Part shown: positions 23,937-32,090 of the stretch, in pieces
How positions within the stretch are numbered: position 1 is the stretch's first letter
Layout: the number at the start of each line of letters is the position of its first letter
Source: an uncultured Bacilli bacterium
Lineage (GTDB): Bacteria; Bacillota_I; Bacilli_A; RF39; UBA660
NCBI GenBank assembly: GCA_934162195.1
Contig: CAKPHO010000008.1
Location: 1-59,063, forward strand
DNA length: 59,063 nt
Direction: 5' to 3'
The notes under the pieces: generated by a model
Told to the model about the DNA's origin: nothing
Database searches by the model: none
The model's input: the letters and a program-made list of their open reading frames with translations, nothing else
Translations under genes and position numbers: made by a program

Positions 23937-23962
23937 AGTATATGAGTAATATTATGAATTAT
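23937..23962 (-). promoter_or_regulatory. SigE-like promoter of the deacetylase-like gene
   Basis: On the minus strand ATA (23960-23962), 15 bases, CATATACT (23937-23944). The spacing equals that of yabP and yabG. Confidence 0.45.
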
Positions 23963-25055
23963 AATTTAAATGTTTTAATTCAGAAACGACAAATTCCCCA
24001 TCTTTTCTTATTAAAACATCATCAAAATATATTTCACCACCACCATATTCTGGTCTTTGAATTAAAACTAAATCCCAATGAATATCTGATCTGTTACCAT
24101 TGTCAGCTTCGTAGTAAGCTTGCCCTGGTGTAAAATGAATACTACCTTTAATTTTTTCATCAAATAGTATATTTCCGATTGAATTTTTAATATTAGGGTT
24201 TAATCCTAAAGAGAACTCACCAATATATTTACTACCTTCATCAGTATTAAAAATTTCTGTAAGTAATTCATTATTACCATCACAAGTCATATTAATTATT
24301 TTTCCATCTTTAAACTCTAAAGATACATTATTAAAAATAGAACCACGATAAGGTGATGGTGTATTATATGTTATTTTACCATTAACACTTGTTTTTATAG
24401 GAGCAGTAAAAAGTTCTCCGTCAGGAAGATTTGATTTACCACAACAAGGAATAACAGGCATATTTTTTATAGAAAAACTAATATTTGTACTAGGGCCTAT
24501 AATTTTAACTATGTTTGTTTTTTCCATTAAAGTTTTTAATGGACGCATTCTTTCATATAAATCATTATAATCTGTAATCATAGAATCTAATGCATAATTT
24601 TTAAATTTATCTATGCTTTGATGAGCTTTATATGCATCTAGTGGACTAGGATAATTAAGAAGAACCCATTTTCTTTCATTAATTCTAACTTCATCAAACT
24701 TTCTAGTATATTTACTGATTGAATTCCTTATATCGCTAGATATATCATTATCTTCATAATCATTGATATTATATCTAATTTGAATAAATGTAGTATAATT
24801 TTCAACTTCAAATTCACTATAGTTTCCAATTAATTTAGCCCTATTTTCTGTTGTTGCCAGAAGTAATTCATGATTTATAATTGGATCTATTAATTTTACA
24901 TTTACAGTTGCACCTATATTTTTTATCTCACGAATAATACCTACTACTAAATCATTACAAGCTTGATTTTGATAAGTTATTAAAACTTTATCATCTTTAT
25001 TTATTTCTAACGAATAATTTACAATTATTTTACTTAACTTGTCAATTTTTTCCAT
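23952..25055 (-). CDS. Aminopeptidase, M29 family
   Basis: A cytoplasmic metallo-aminopeptidase of the thermophilic (AmpS/PepS) type, usually dimeric with two metals. The C-terminal catalytic block is intact: YIGEFSLGLNPNI (metal-binding Glu), GSIHFTPGQAYYEADNGNRS and IHWDLVLI (His and Asp ligands). Length 367 is slightly short for the family (about 400). The start is the ATG at 25055 after GGGTGAT. Its 5' end abuts the divergent Tyr-rich gene, with only 52 bases between start codons. Confidence 0.92.
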   Translation of the reverse strand: MEKIDKLSKIIVNYSLEINKDDKVLITYQNQACNDLVVGIIREIKNIGATVNVKLIDPIINHELLLATTENRAKLIGNYSEFEVENYTTFIQIRYNINDYEDNDISSDIRNSISKYTRKFDEVRINERKWVLLNYPSPLDAYKAHQSIDKFKNYALDSMITDYNDLYERMRPLKTLMEKTNIVKIIGPSTNISFSIKNMPVIPCCGKSNLPDGELFTAPIKTSVNGKITYNTPSPYRGSIFNNVSLEFKDGKIINMTCDGNNELLTEIFNTDEGSKYIGEFSLGLNPNIKNSIGNILFDEKIKGSIHFTPGQAYYEADNGNRSDIHWDLVLIQRPEYGGGEIYFDDVLIRKDGEFVVSELKHLNYNS

Positions 25056-25061
25056 ATTATC

Positions 25062-25088
25062 ACCCATTTTTCTTTATATCATACTATA
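25062..25088 (+). promoter_or_regulatory. SigK-like promoter of the Tyr-rich gene
   Basis: CACC (AC at 25062-25063), 16 bases, CATACTATA (25080-25088): a full match to mACm-N16-CATAnnnTA. The leader would be very short, since the ribosome site AAAGGAG begins about six bases later. Confidence 0.55.
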
Positions 25089-25107
25089 TTATGAAAGGAG
25101 AATTTTT

Positions 25108-25359
25108 ATGTATACACAAAATTCATATTTTCCAGTCAACAATTATCGACCAAATATCAATCAAGGTTTTATGTCAATGCCAAATAAGGGTGATGATAGA
25201 TTTGTAGGAGGATTTGCTTTTCCTTTTTTACTAGGAGGAGTTACAGGGGCAGCAATTGCTCCAGCATTCTTTGGTGGATATAATAACAACAGACCACCTT
25301 ATTATTATAATAACTACTACTACCCACCTTACTACCAACCTTATTATAGATACTACTAA
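25108..25359 (+). CDS. Small Tyr/Pro/Asn-rich protein, likely spore coat
   Basis: An 83-residue protein starting at the ATG at 25108 (MYTQNSYFPVNNYRPN) after GAAAGGAG. It has a Gly/Ala-rich hydrophobic centre (GGFAFPFLLGGVTGAAIAP) and a C-terminal tail made almost only of Tyr, Pro and Asn. Such tails are typical of coat proteins that undergo dityrosine crosslinking. No family is recognised. A full SigK-type promoter match and location inside the sporulation block support a coat role; this is inference. It ends at a strong terminator. Confidence 0.7.
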   Translation: MYTQNSYFPVNNYRPNINQGFMSMPNKGDDRFVGGFAFPFLLGGVTGAAIAPAFFGGYNNNRPPYYYNNYYYPPYYQPYYRYY

Positions 25360-25379
25360 AAACTTAAAATTGAAATCTC

Positions 25380-25406
25380 AACCGCACCAAAAGGTGTGGT
25401 TTTTTA
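25380..25406 (+). terminator. Terminator of the Tyr-rich gene
   Basis: AACCGCACC (25380-25388) pairs with GGTGTGGTT (25393-25401, one G-U pair) and is followed by a T-run. Confidence 0.9.
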
Positions 25407-25428
25407 TTATCCATCAAAAAAAGAAGCA

Positions 25429-26982
25429 CTATTTTGCTTCTTCTATTGCTCTTGTTTCTCTTATAACAGTTACTTTAATAGTTCCAGGATATTGAAGCGT
25501 TTCCTCAATCTTATTTTTAATATCACGAGCTATCTTATAACTTGTTAAGTCATCTACTTTTTTAGGCTCAACTACTACTCTAAGTTCACGACCTGCTTGA
25601 ACAGCAAAAGTTTTTTCAACTCCATCAATATCCTTAGCAATAGCTTCTAAATCTTGAAGTCTCTTGACATAGTTTTCTAATGAATCATTACGAGCTCCAG
25701 GGCGAGATGCGGAAAGTGCATCTGCAATAGCAACTAACTCAGAAATAATATGAGTTGGCGCTGTATCACCATGATGTGATTCAATAGCGTTAATTACAAC
25801 TTCATTTTCTTTAAATCTTGTAGCTATTTCTGATCCTATGGTAACATGACTACCTTCTATTTCATGATCTATTGCTTTACCAATGTCATGAAGTAATCCT
25901 GCACGTTTTGCTAAAGTAACATTTTCTCCTAATTCTGAAGCCATTATACCAGCCAAATTAGCAACTTCTATTGAATGTTTTAAAGCATTTTGACCAAAGC
26001 TTGTTCTAAAATGAAGTTTACCTAAAATTTCTACAAGTTCTGGATCCATTTTTGTTATTCCCAGTTCGAATAAAGCTTCTTCACCATATTCTAAAATTTT
26101 AGCTTTCATATCTTGACTAACTTTATCATATAACTCTTCTATTCTAGTTGGATGAATTCTACCATCTTTTATTAATGTCTCAATTGTAACACGAGCTATT
26201 TCTCTTCTTAGAGGGTCAAAACTAGAAAGAACTATTGCTTCAGGTGTATCATCAATTATTAAATCAACACCAGTTACAGCTTCAATTGTACGAATATTTC
26301 TTCCTTCTCTACCAATAATGCGTCCCTTCATATCATCATTTGGTAAATTTACAACTGTTACAGTTTGTTCTCCAGCTACATCACTAGCATACTTTTGCAT
26401 ACTAGAAACTAATAAGCCTTTAGCTTTTTTATCGACTTCTAATTTAGCTTGTGCCTCACGGTCTTTAATATATGCGGCTATTTCTAAATTCATCATTTCT
26501 TCTACTTTTTTTAGTACCATTTCTCTAGCTTGATTTTTAGAATATCCAGCAATTTTATCTAATAAATCAATTTGTTGTTTCTTTATTTCTTCCACTTCTA
26601 CTTGTTCTTTTTGGAGTTCTTTTTGTTTTTTAATTATATTATTTTCTTTTTCTTCTAACATTTGCTCACGATTTTGTAATGTTTGATCACGTCTATCCAT
26701 ATTATTTTCACGTGTTATTAAACGTTCTTCCGATTCTCTTATTTCAGCTTTCTTTTCTTTTATTTCTTTATCTGTTTCAATTTTTAACTTATGTGATTCT
26801 TCTTTAGCTTCTAAAATATAATCTCTTTTTATTTTATCTGCATCTTTTTTTGCTTTTTCTAGCATTTTTTCAACTTTTTTAGCTACTAAATTTCCTCTAA
26901 TATAATTAATTATAAGCGCTACTACGACGCCTACAAAAAGACCAATTAAAACTAGCAAAATGGAGAATGATATATTATTCAT
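25429..26982 (-). CDS. rny: Ribonuclease Y
   Basis: A membrane-tethered endoribonuclease that starts decay of many mRNAs. Domains in order: an N-terminal transmembrane helix (about 5-27), a long coiled coil (30-200), a KH domain with GREGRNIRTIEAVTGVDL, and the HD domain with the catalytic HDIGKA. The C terminus is complete. Length 517 is typical of the family (520). It is transcribed alone from a clear SigA-type promoter at 27030-27058. Confidence 0.97.
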   Translation of the reverse strand: MNNISFSILLVLIGLFVGVVVALIINYIRGNLVAKKVEKMLEKAKKDADKIKRDYILEAKEESHKLKIETDKEIKEKKAEIRESEERLITRENNMDRRDQTLQNREQMLEEKENNIIKKQKELQKEQVEVEEIKKQQIDLLDKIAGYSKNQAREMVLKKVEEMMNLEIAAYIKDREAQAKLEVDKKAKGLLVSSMQKYASDVAGEQTVTVVNLPNDDMKGRIIGREGRNIRTIEAVTGVDLIIDDTPEAIVLSSFDPLRREIARVTIETLIKDGRIHPTRIEELYDKVSQDMKAKILEYGEEALFELGITKMDPELVEILGKLHFRTSFGQNALKHSIEVANLAGIMASELGENVTLAKRAGLLHDIGKAIDHEIEGSHVTIGSEIATRFKENEVVINAIESHHGDTAPTHIISELVAIADALSASRPGARNDSLENYVKRLQDLEAIAKDIDGVEKTFAVQAGRELRVVVEPKKVDDLTSYKIARDIKNKIEETLQYPGTIKVTVIRETRAIEEAK

Positions 26983-27029
26983 TTTATTCCTCCATTTCCT
27001 ACTTAGTGAATATTATTCACCCTACTACC

Positions 27030-27058
27030 ATTGTAATGTTTATTTGAACATATGTCAA
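27030..27058 (-). promoter_or_regulatory. SigA-type promoter of rny
   Basis: TTGACA (27053-27058), 17 bases, TACAAT (27030-27035). The leader contains a small inverted repeat, GTGAATA ... TATTCAC (27006-27020). Confidence 0.8.
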
Positions 27059-27136
27059 GAAAAAAACATTTCTGTTTTAGTAAAACAACCCTGAAATAAC
27101 AAAAATTTTTTGTGTTATTTTTTTATATAAACATAA

Positions 27137-27164
27137 AACTCTAATTCAATTTTGAATTAGAGTT
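27137..27164 (-). terminator. Terminator at the end of the ftsY-herA operon
   Basis: A perfect 13-bp stem (27137-27149 with 27152-27164) containing the stop codon of the last gene. The following T stretch is broken. A second hairpin (27094-27120) may assist. Confidence 0.7.
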
Positions 27165-27616
27165 TCTAAAATCATATTTAATATCTTCATCATAGTACTT
27201 TTCAATAAATTCTTCATTATTAAAAATAATTGTATTAAAAACCATTTGACTATTTTCATCTAAATCAATAGATTTTATGTTAAGTTTGTTTTCCTTGTTG
27301 TTTGAATATAAATGTTCAATTAATTTCTTAATCTTTTCTTTAGTATTATTAGACAAATTGACATTAAATTTTTCATCTTTATTTGCACAAGATAATGTAC
27401 TACAACCATAATGTTTAACAACTTTTATATCATAATTATTAAAAATATAAATATCGTATGTATTCCCAGGAACAAACATATCATCATATTTAATTAAATA
27501 TTTATAATTATCATATGACTTTTTTTCTAAATACATAAACATTAAAAATCCCATAACTATAACAATTACTAATATTAATATTAATATAATTACTAATATT
27601 TTTTATTCTTTTTCAT
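27141..27616 (-). CDS. Small membrane-anchored protein with a one-base frameshift near its start
   Basis: The intact frame from 27554 starts in the middle of a hydrophobic segment. Upstream, the same frame encodes KILVIILILILVIVIV before a stop, with no start codon. An ATG at 27616 (MKKNKK), well spaced from GGAG, enters a six-A run and goes out of frame; a seventh A would fuse MKKNKK to KILVIIL and give a 158-residue protein with an N-terminal membrane anchor and an Asn/Lys-rich outer domain (HYGCSTLSCANKDEKF). This could be a sequencing error, a real lesion or a phase-variable run. The family is not recognised. It follows the 688-aa gene by 12 bases, so it is probably its operon mate. Confidence 0.6.
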
Positions 27617-27628
27617 ACATTACTCCAA

Positions 27629-29695
27629 TTAGATATGTTTTCCCGATTCATCGTTACCTAATACTTCAGGATTATCAACTGTTTTACTATTTTCTAATTG
27701 TAATTTTTTAGCATTCATCATTTCTAATTTTTTTGCAAAGTATTCTTCGTCATTAATATCTCTCATAAACAGATGAGAAGTGTTAATAAAGTCGAGCATT
27801 TTTATAGTTTCATTTATTTGATTTATATCAAAATCAAAATTTGTCATACTATCTAATACTTCTATATAATTAAAACTACCACCAAAATTAGTATTTTTCA
27901 TAGCACGCATGCAATTTATTACACTTTCAAAATCATCATACGTTATAAAACCTTTTTGTTTAATAGAACCTATTTTTTCTTTTAATTGATTACTTTTTGC
28001 TAAAAATATTTTGTTACCATCTATTTCCACTATAGGAATATCATAATAAGTGGCAAACTTTAGAGTACTCTCATTTAAAGGAACAGAATACTTTCCAGCA
28101 TTTTTTATAACCACTAAAAATTTAGGCTTCTTTTTCTTTCCATTTTCATATCGTGAGAGCGCTACTTCATTATAAACAGGGAGCCCCTCTAATAACCTAA
28201 TATCTTTCTTTAATTCTTCAGGCAACATCAAATAGTAGTTTAAAAAACCTCTTTTTGAAAAATCGTAACCTTTTCCTTCCATATTCGTGCCAGCATCTTT
28301 TGATCTTGTTGTAATTATTCTACTTTCTGCCGAAAGATCAAACCCTAATATTACATCTTTTCCGCGTGTGGTAGCTCCAGAACAAAATGTATCTAAATTA
28401 ACTTCAGAAATATAAGACGTTGATAGAATATCTGAACCAATGCTATCATCAGTAAATACACTTGGATCATTTAATATCATTCCTATTCGTTCAGTATTGA
28501 AACATCTATCTCTGCCTATACCTTTAGCATATGATATTCTAGATACTAACATATTAAAATCAACTATATCGGATTGAATATACTTTACTTTCTTTCCATT
28601 ATATTCCATGTACATTGTTTGAGAGTTATCATTTTCAGGATTATATAAAGTCTTTGCATACATATTTTCAACAAACTTTATCTCGGTTAAAAATTTTTGT
28701 ACCTCTGTTCCTGAAATATTAAATTCACCTATTTTACTTTTAATACTTTCAATATCATTTAAGCTATCAATTATTTCAATTAGTTTAATTGTATTTTCAA
28801 TATTAGCATTTGTAACTATATTGTTTTTCTTAATAAAAGCTATTTGCCCCTTAGTCTCATAATAATTTAAACCATAATATTTATAACATATACAATCTTT
28901 TAGTTCATATATATCTTTAGTGTTCTCTATCAGGTAATCATTATATTCTTTAATACGTCTATTTAACCCAGAATAATCCCTATGAGTTTTGAAATATTCA
29001 TTTACTCTGAAAATTAAATTATCATCAAAATTATTATGAATCAAAAAATCTATTATTTCAGAATTATAACTAGCTACTCTTTCAGCTTTTCCTTTAACGT
29101 TCAAATATTCTTCGAAGCTAGACTCATTAGCTTTACCAATTAATGCATTCTTTAAATTGTTTGGTAATTTTAAAATAAATTCAACTTCTTCTATATGTTC
29201 AAATAAAAATTCATTATTTATTTTATCGCACTCTGGATTTAATAAAATTTTATTATATTTATAAAAGTTTTCATAGATTTTTTGCATTTCTTCTTTAGAA
29301 TATTTTTTCTTATATTGCATAATTAGATCTTTGTTTTGTTCCAACAAATCTATATCTGTTAAATTAAATGTCAGTATATCTTCTTCAAATAATCTGATCG
29401 TATCAATGTACTTTAAGATATGCATGTTATTACTAAGGCAATATAAACATATTTCTTTATTACTTTTGTATAAATCTACAAATTTATCTAAAGTTTCTAA
29501 TAAACCATCAAAACTATTTATGAAACCAAGTTCATTATATATATAACTTTTAATATTCGGATCTTTAATCTTTTTTAATCTTTTTACTACATCTCTTAAA
29601 TAGTTATTAATACTACCTCGATCAATCATATAATTACTTTCAAAAATATTCTTTATTTCTTCAGTTAGTTTCTTGTTAAATAAATCTAAAGCCAT
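27629..29695 (-). CDS. 688-residue protein of unknown function paired with a HerA-like ATPase
   Basis: I do not recognise the family. The first 340 residues or so look all-helical and charged. The second half has a denser, globular pattern (YIQSDIVDFNMLVSRISYAK, FCSGATTRGKDVILGFDLS, YDFSKRGFLNYYLMLPEEL, VYNEVALSRYENG, KPKFLVVI, YDIPIVEIDGNKIF), reminiscent of large uncharacterised proteins seen in gut Bacillota. No transmembrane segment, signal peptide or classical nuclease or kinase motif is visible. It starts 22 bases after the HerA-like gene and should be cotranslated with it. The conserved pairing suggests it is a partner or substrate of the ATPase. Confidence 0.65.
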   Translation of the reverse strand: MALDLFNKKLTEEIKNIFESNYMIDRGSINNYLRDVVKRLKKIKDPNIKSYIYNELGFINSFDGLLETLDKFVDLYKSNKEICLYCLSNNMHILKYIDTIRLFEEDILTFNLTDIDLLEQNKDLIMQYKKKYSKEEMQKIYENFYKYNKILLNPECDKINNEFLFEHIEEVEFILKLPNNLKNALIGKANESSFEEYLNVKGKAERVASYNSEIIDFLIHNNFDDNLIFRVNEYFKTHRDYSGLNRRIKEYNDYLIENTKDIYELKDCICYKYYGLNYYETKGQIAFIKKNNIVTNANIENTIKLIEIIDSLNDIESIKSKIGEFNISGTEVQKFLTEIKFVENMYAKTLYNPENDNSQTMYMEYNGKKVKYIQSDIVDFNMLVSRISYAKGIGRDRCFNTERIGMILNDPSVFTDDSIGSDILSTSYISEVNLDTFCSGATTRGKDVILGFDLSAESRIITTRSKDAGTNMEGKGYDFSKRGFLNYYLMLPEELKKDIRLLEGLPVYNEVALSRYENGKKKKPKFLVVIKNAGKYSVPLNESTLKFATYYDIPIVEIDGNKIFLAKSNQLKEKIGSIKQKGFITYDDFESVINCMRAMKNTNFGGSFNYIEVLDSMTNFDFDINQINETIKMLDFINTSHLFMRDINDEEYFAKKLEMMNAKKLQLENSKTVDNPEVLGNDESGKHI

Positions 29696-29717
29696 ATTTT
29701 CCCCTCACAATTTATAA

Positions 29718-31481
29718 TTATTCACTTTTTATTTGCCAGTTTGAAACAACGTTACAATTACCACTTTGAGGTGCTGGATTAGGCATTTCAAAGTGAACTA
29801 TAATCGGAACTTTAAAGGCATTACCAAACGCTACACAAGTACCAGCTTGTAAGCTCTTTTGTTTTTCTATTATATTAGCATTAATGTTTGGTAACATCTT
29901 TTTCATATAGTCAATATCAACTGGGTGTGTCAATTTAAAGATTAAGAAATTTGAAACTTGCGAAATTACTGTTTCAGAAAGTTCAACCGGTCTTTGTGAA
30001 ATTAAATTCAATATAATTCCATACTTTCTTCCTTCTTTTGCTATTCTTTCAAAAATATTATAACCCAGTAAATATTGATCATTATCTTTTTGAACATAAC
30101 GGTGAGCCTCCTCTAAGAAGATATTAAATGGAACAGAAGCTCGATCACTTAAGTTTTTAGAAAATTCAAACAATAGTTTAACCATAAATTTTGTTATAAC
30201 TTTAGCAAACCAATCATCTACATCTTCAAAGTTAAAATTAACTATCTGCGCTTTACCATTTCCATTATAAGACATAATGTTTGATATAAATTCTTGTTCA
30301 GAAATAAATCTGTTATATTCAAAATATTGACTATATTCTCCAATAACTAAAGAATGAAGCCTTACTTTTAATGTTATTGCATCGCTATATACTTTTTCAT
30401 TATGTAACATACCTTCAGAAATCAAGGTAAATTCTAAAGCTTTTTCTAAATCTTTAAATGTATAAAAATTCTTTTCTCTAACATCTAAATTATCATATTC
30501 GTCTCTTACAAAGCTTGATAAATATTCCATTAGTAAATTGCTTTCAGAAAAATTACCATTACTATCAATCATAAAGCAATCTCTAAATTTACGAGTATAA
30601 CCTAGCCCCTGAACTGGAGCATTTAAATTAAACTGCGGTGTTGAACAAGTAGCAATTATCGCAAACGCATCATTTCTCTTAGAGGCAGAAGTTTGATTAG
30701 TATATAAGATATTTATAATTGCTTTGGCAATTAAGTGATTTTTATAAGCAAGGGAAACATCATTGTTAGAAGCAAAAATATTAACTATTTTTAACATTTT
30801 TTCAATAATTGGAAGTTGAGAATGCTCTGTTGCTAACAAAAGTAGTGCCATATCATTAATGTCAAACAAGTAAATTGGAATACGAAGTTTTTCACCATTA
30901 TTATCATATTTATTTGTTGTATAGTATTTAAAATGATAATTAGGATTTATTTTATCAATATCTTTAAATGCTGTATGGTATTCCCCATATGCATCAAATA
31001 TCAAGAAATTAGCTTTATATGGTAATATATTTTTATTTAAAAATAAGTTTTGAAGTATTCTAGCAACACCACAAGATTTACCACTACCACTATTACCAAA
31101 AATAGCAAGATGATTACTAAATAATTTATTAATATTACCATAAACAGGGTAGCTATTATATAAAGGACTAACGCCTAATGAAAAACTATTTATATCATTT
31201 TTCCCTGTTATCTCTGATAATTCACTATTATTAATAATTCTAATTTTAGCATTTAAAGTTGGTTTTCTAATAACACCAGTATAAAAAACATCACCAACAT
31301 ATTCACCTAGCAATCCAATTTTAATTAAATTGCCAGTTATGTCAACAACTTCCCCTACTACTCTTTTTTGCTCATCTTCTAAAATAACATGAATATTAAT
31401 AATATTTGTAACTAAATTAGAACCTTCTGGTACTCTTACGTGTACCTCGTTATCGCTAACATACACTACTTTACCCAACAT
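29718..31481 (-). CDS. HerA-like hexameric ATPase (DUF87 / FtsK-HerA superfamily)
   Basis: The 587-residue product has an N-terminal HAS-type beta-barrel (about 1-100, MLGKVVYVSDNEVHVRVPEG), Walker A in IFGNSGSGKSCG (near 150), Walker B with FNIFLEEAHRYV, and the Arg-finger-like region GRKYGIILNLISQRPVELS. HerA proteins are DNA translocases that work with NurA nuclease in archaea and with other effectors in bacterial defence. Here the partner is an unknown 688-residue protein and not NurA, Sir2 or DUF4297. The gene lies 11 bases after ylxM in the ftsY operon, so it looks like part of the core genome. Confidence 0.85.
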   Translation of the reverse strand: MLGKVVYVSDNEVHVRVPEGSNLVTNIINIHVILEDEQKRVVGEVVDITGNLIKIGLLGEYVGDVFYTGVIRKPTLNAKIRIINNSELSEITGKNDINSFSLGVSPLYNSYPVYGNINKLFSNHLAIFGNSGSGKSCGVARILQNLFLNKNILPYKANFLIFDAYGEYHTAFKDIDKINPNYHFKYYTTNKYDNNGEKLRIPIYLFDINDMALLLLATEHSQLPIIEKMLKIVNIFASNNDVSLAYKNHLIAKAIINILYTNQTSASKRNDAFAIIATCSTPQFNLNAPVQGLGYTRKFRDCFMIDSNGNFSESNLLMEYLSSFVRDEYDNLDVREKNFYTFKDLEKALEFTLISEGMLHNEKVYSDAITLKVRLHSLVIGEYSQYFEYNRFISEQEFISNIMSYNGNGKAQIVNFNFEDVDDWFAKVITKFMVKLLFEFSKNLSDRASVPFNIFLEEAHRYVQKDNDQYLLGYNIFERIAKEGRKYGIILNLISQRPVELSETVISQVSNFLIFKLTHPVDIDYMKKMLPNINANIIEKQKSLQAGTCVAFGNAFKVPIIVHFEMPNPAPQSGNCNVVSNWQIKSE

Positions 31482-31492
31482 AATATCACCCT

Positions 31493-31786
31493 TTATATTA
31501 AATCTAATATTTCTTCTTTTATTTCTTTTTCACTTATATTATTTAGTAATTCTTTTATTTTAATTTCTTTTTCAGCTAAGTGTAATTTGTTTTCATAATT
31601 AAGCAAATTACTTTCTGCATCTTTTATTTGTTTGTAAGCTGCATTTCTACTAACTCTATTATTTTCACTAATTTCTGTTATACTTAAATTTTCCATATAA
31701 TAATCAGTAAAGTATTGTTGTTGTTTATCAGTTAATAAACAACCATAATAATCAAATAATTTTGTTAAATAAATATTTTCTTCCAT
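31493..31786 (-). CDS. ylxM: YlxM/UPF0122 family DNA-binding protein
   Basis: A 97-residue protein with a sigma-factor region-4-like HTH (LTDKQQQYFTDYYMENLSIT, EISENNRVSRNAAYKQIKDA). YlxM is normally encoded beside ffh or ftsY of the signal recognition particle pathway and is thought to influence it; in streptococci it activates the SRP GTPase. It starts one base after the membrane protein gene that follows ftsY. Confidence 0.9.
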   Translation of the reverse strand: MEENIYLTKLFDYYGCLLTDKQQQYFTDYYMENLSITEISENNRVSRNAAYKQIKDAESNLLNYENKLHLAEKEIKIKELLNNISEKEIKEEILDLI

Positions 31787-31787
31787 A

Positions 31788-32090
31788 TTAGAATCCTAAA
31801 ATTATTTGAAGTGCTGCAAAGAAAGCTATAACAGCCCCTAAAAAATAAGGAATTGTAAACATTTTTTTCTTATATACTTTTAAATTATTATAAGCCATTG
31901 TTAATAATGTAAATCCCATTAAAAGTTCAAATATAACTAACATTTCACCTTCAAAAATAGTAGCTATTCCAGTAGCAATTGCAAATAAAACAAAAGTACA
32001 TTCTACAAGTAATCCTACTTGATTAACCATAAAATCTTTCATTACTAAATCATTTTTATTTACTTCCTTTTTCTTATTGTTCTTTTCCAT
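31788..32090 (-). CDS. Small membrane protein of unknown function
   Basis: The 100-residue product starts at 32090 (MEKNNKKKEVNKNDLVM) after GGAGGAAGAAT. It has a charged N-terminal tail and about three to four transmembrane helices (VECTFVLFAIATGIATIF, LVIFELLMGFTLLTMAYN, IPYFLGAVIAFFAALQII). The start overlaps the ftsY 3' end by 17 bases, so it is translated with ftsY and ylxM. Function is not recognised; co-expression suggests a link to membrane protein insertion, which is inference. Confidence 0.7.
   Translation of the reverse strand: MEKNNKKKEVNKNDLVMKDFMVNQVGLLVECTFVLFAIATGIATIFEGEMLVIFELLMGFTLLTMAYNNLKVYKKKMFTIPYFLGAVIAFFAALQIILGF

Noticed and set aside
27629..31481. Mobile HerA-type defence island
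   Set aside because: The pair sits inside a housekeeping operon with no transposase, integrase, tRNA or restriction gene nearby. A defence role is not excluded, only unsupported.
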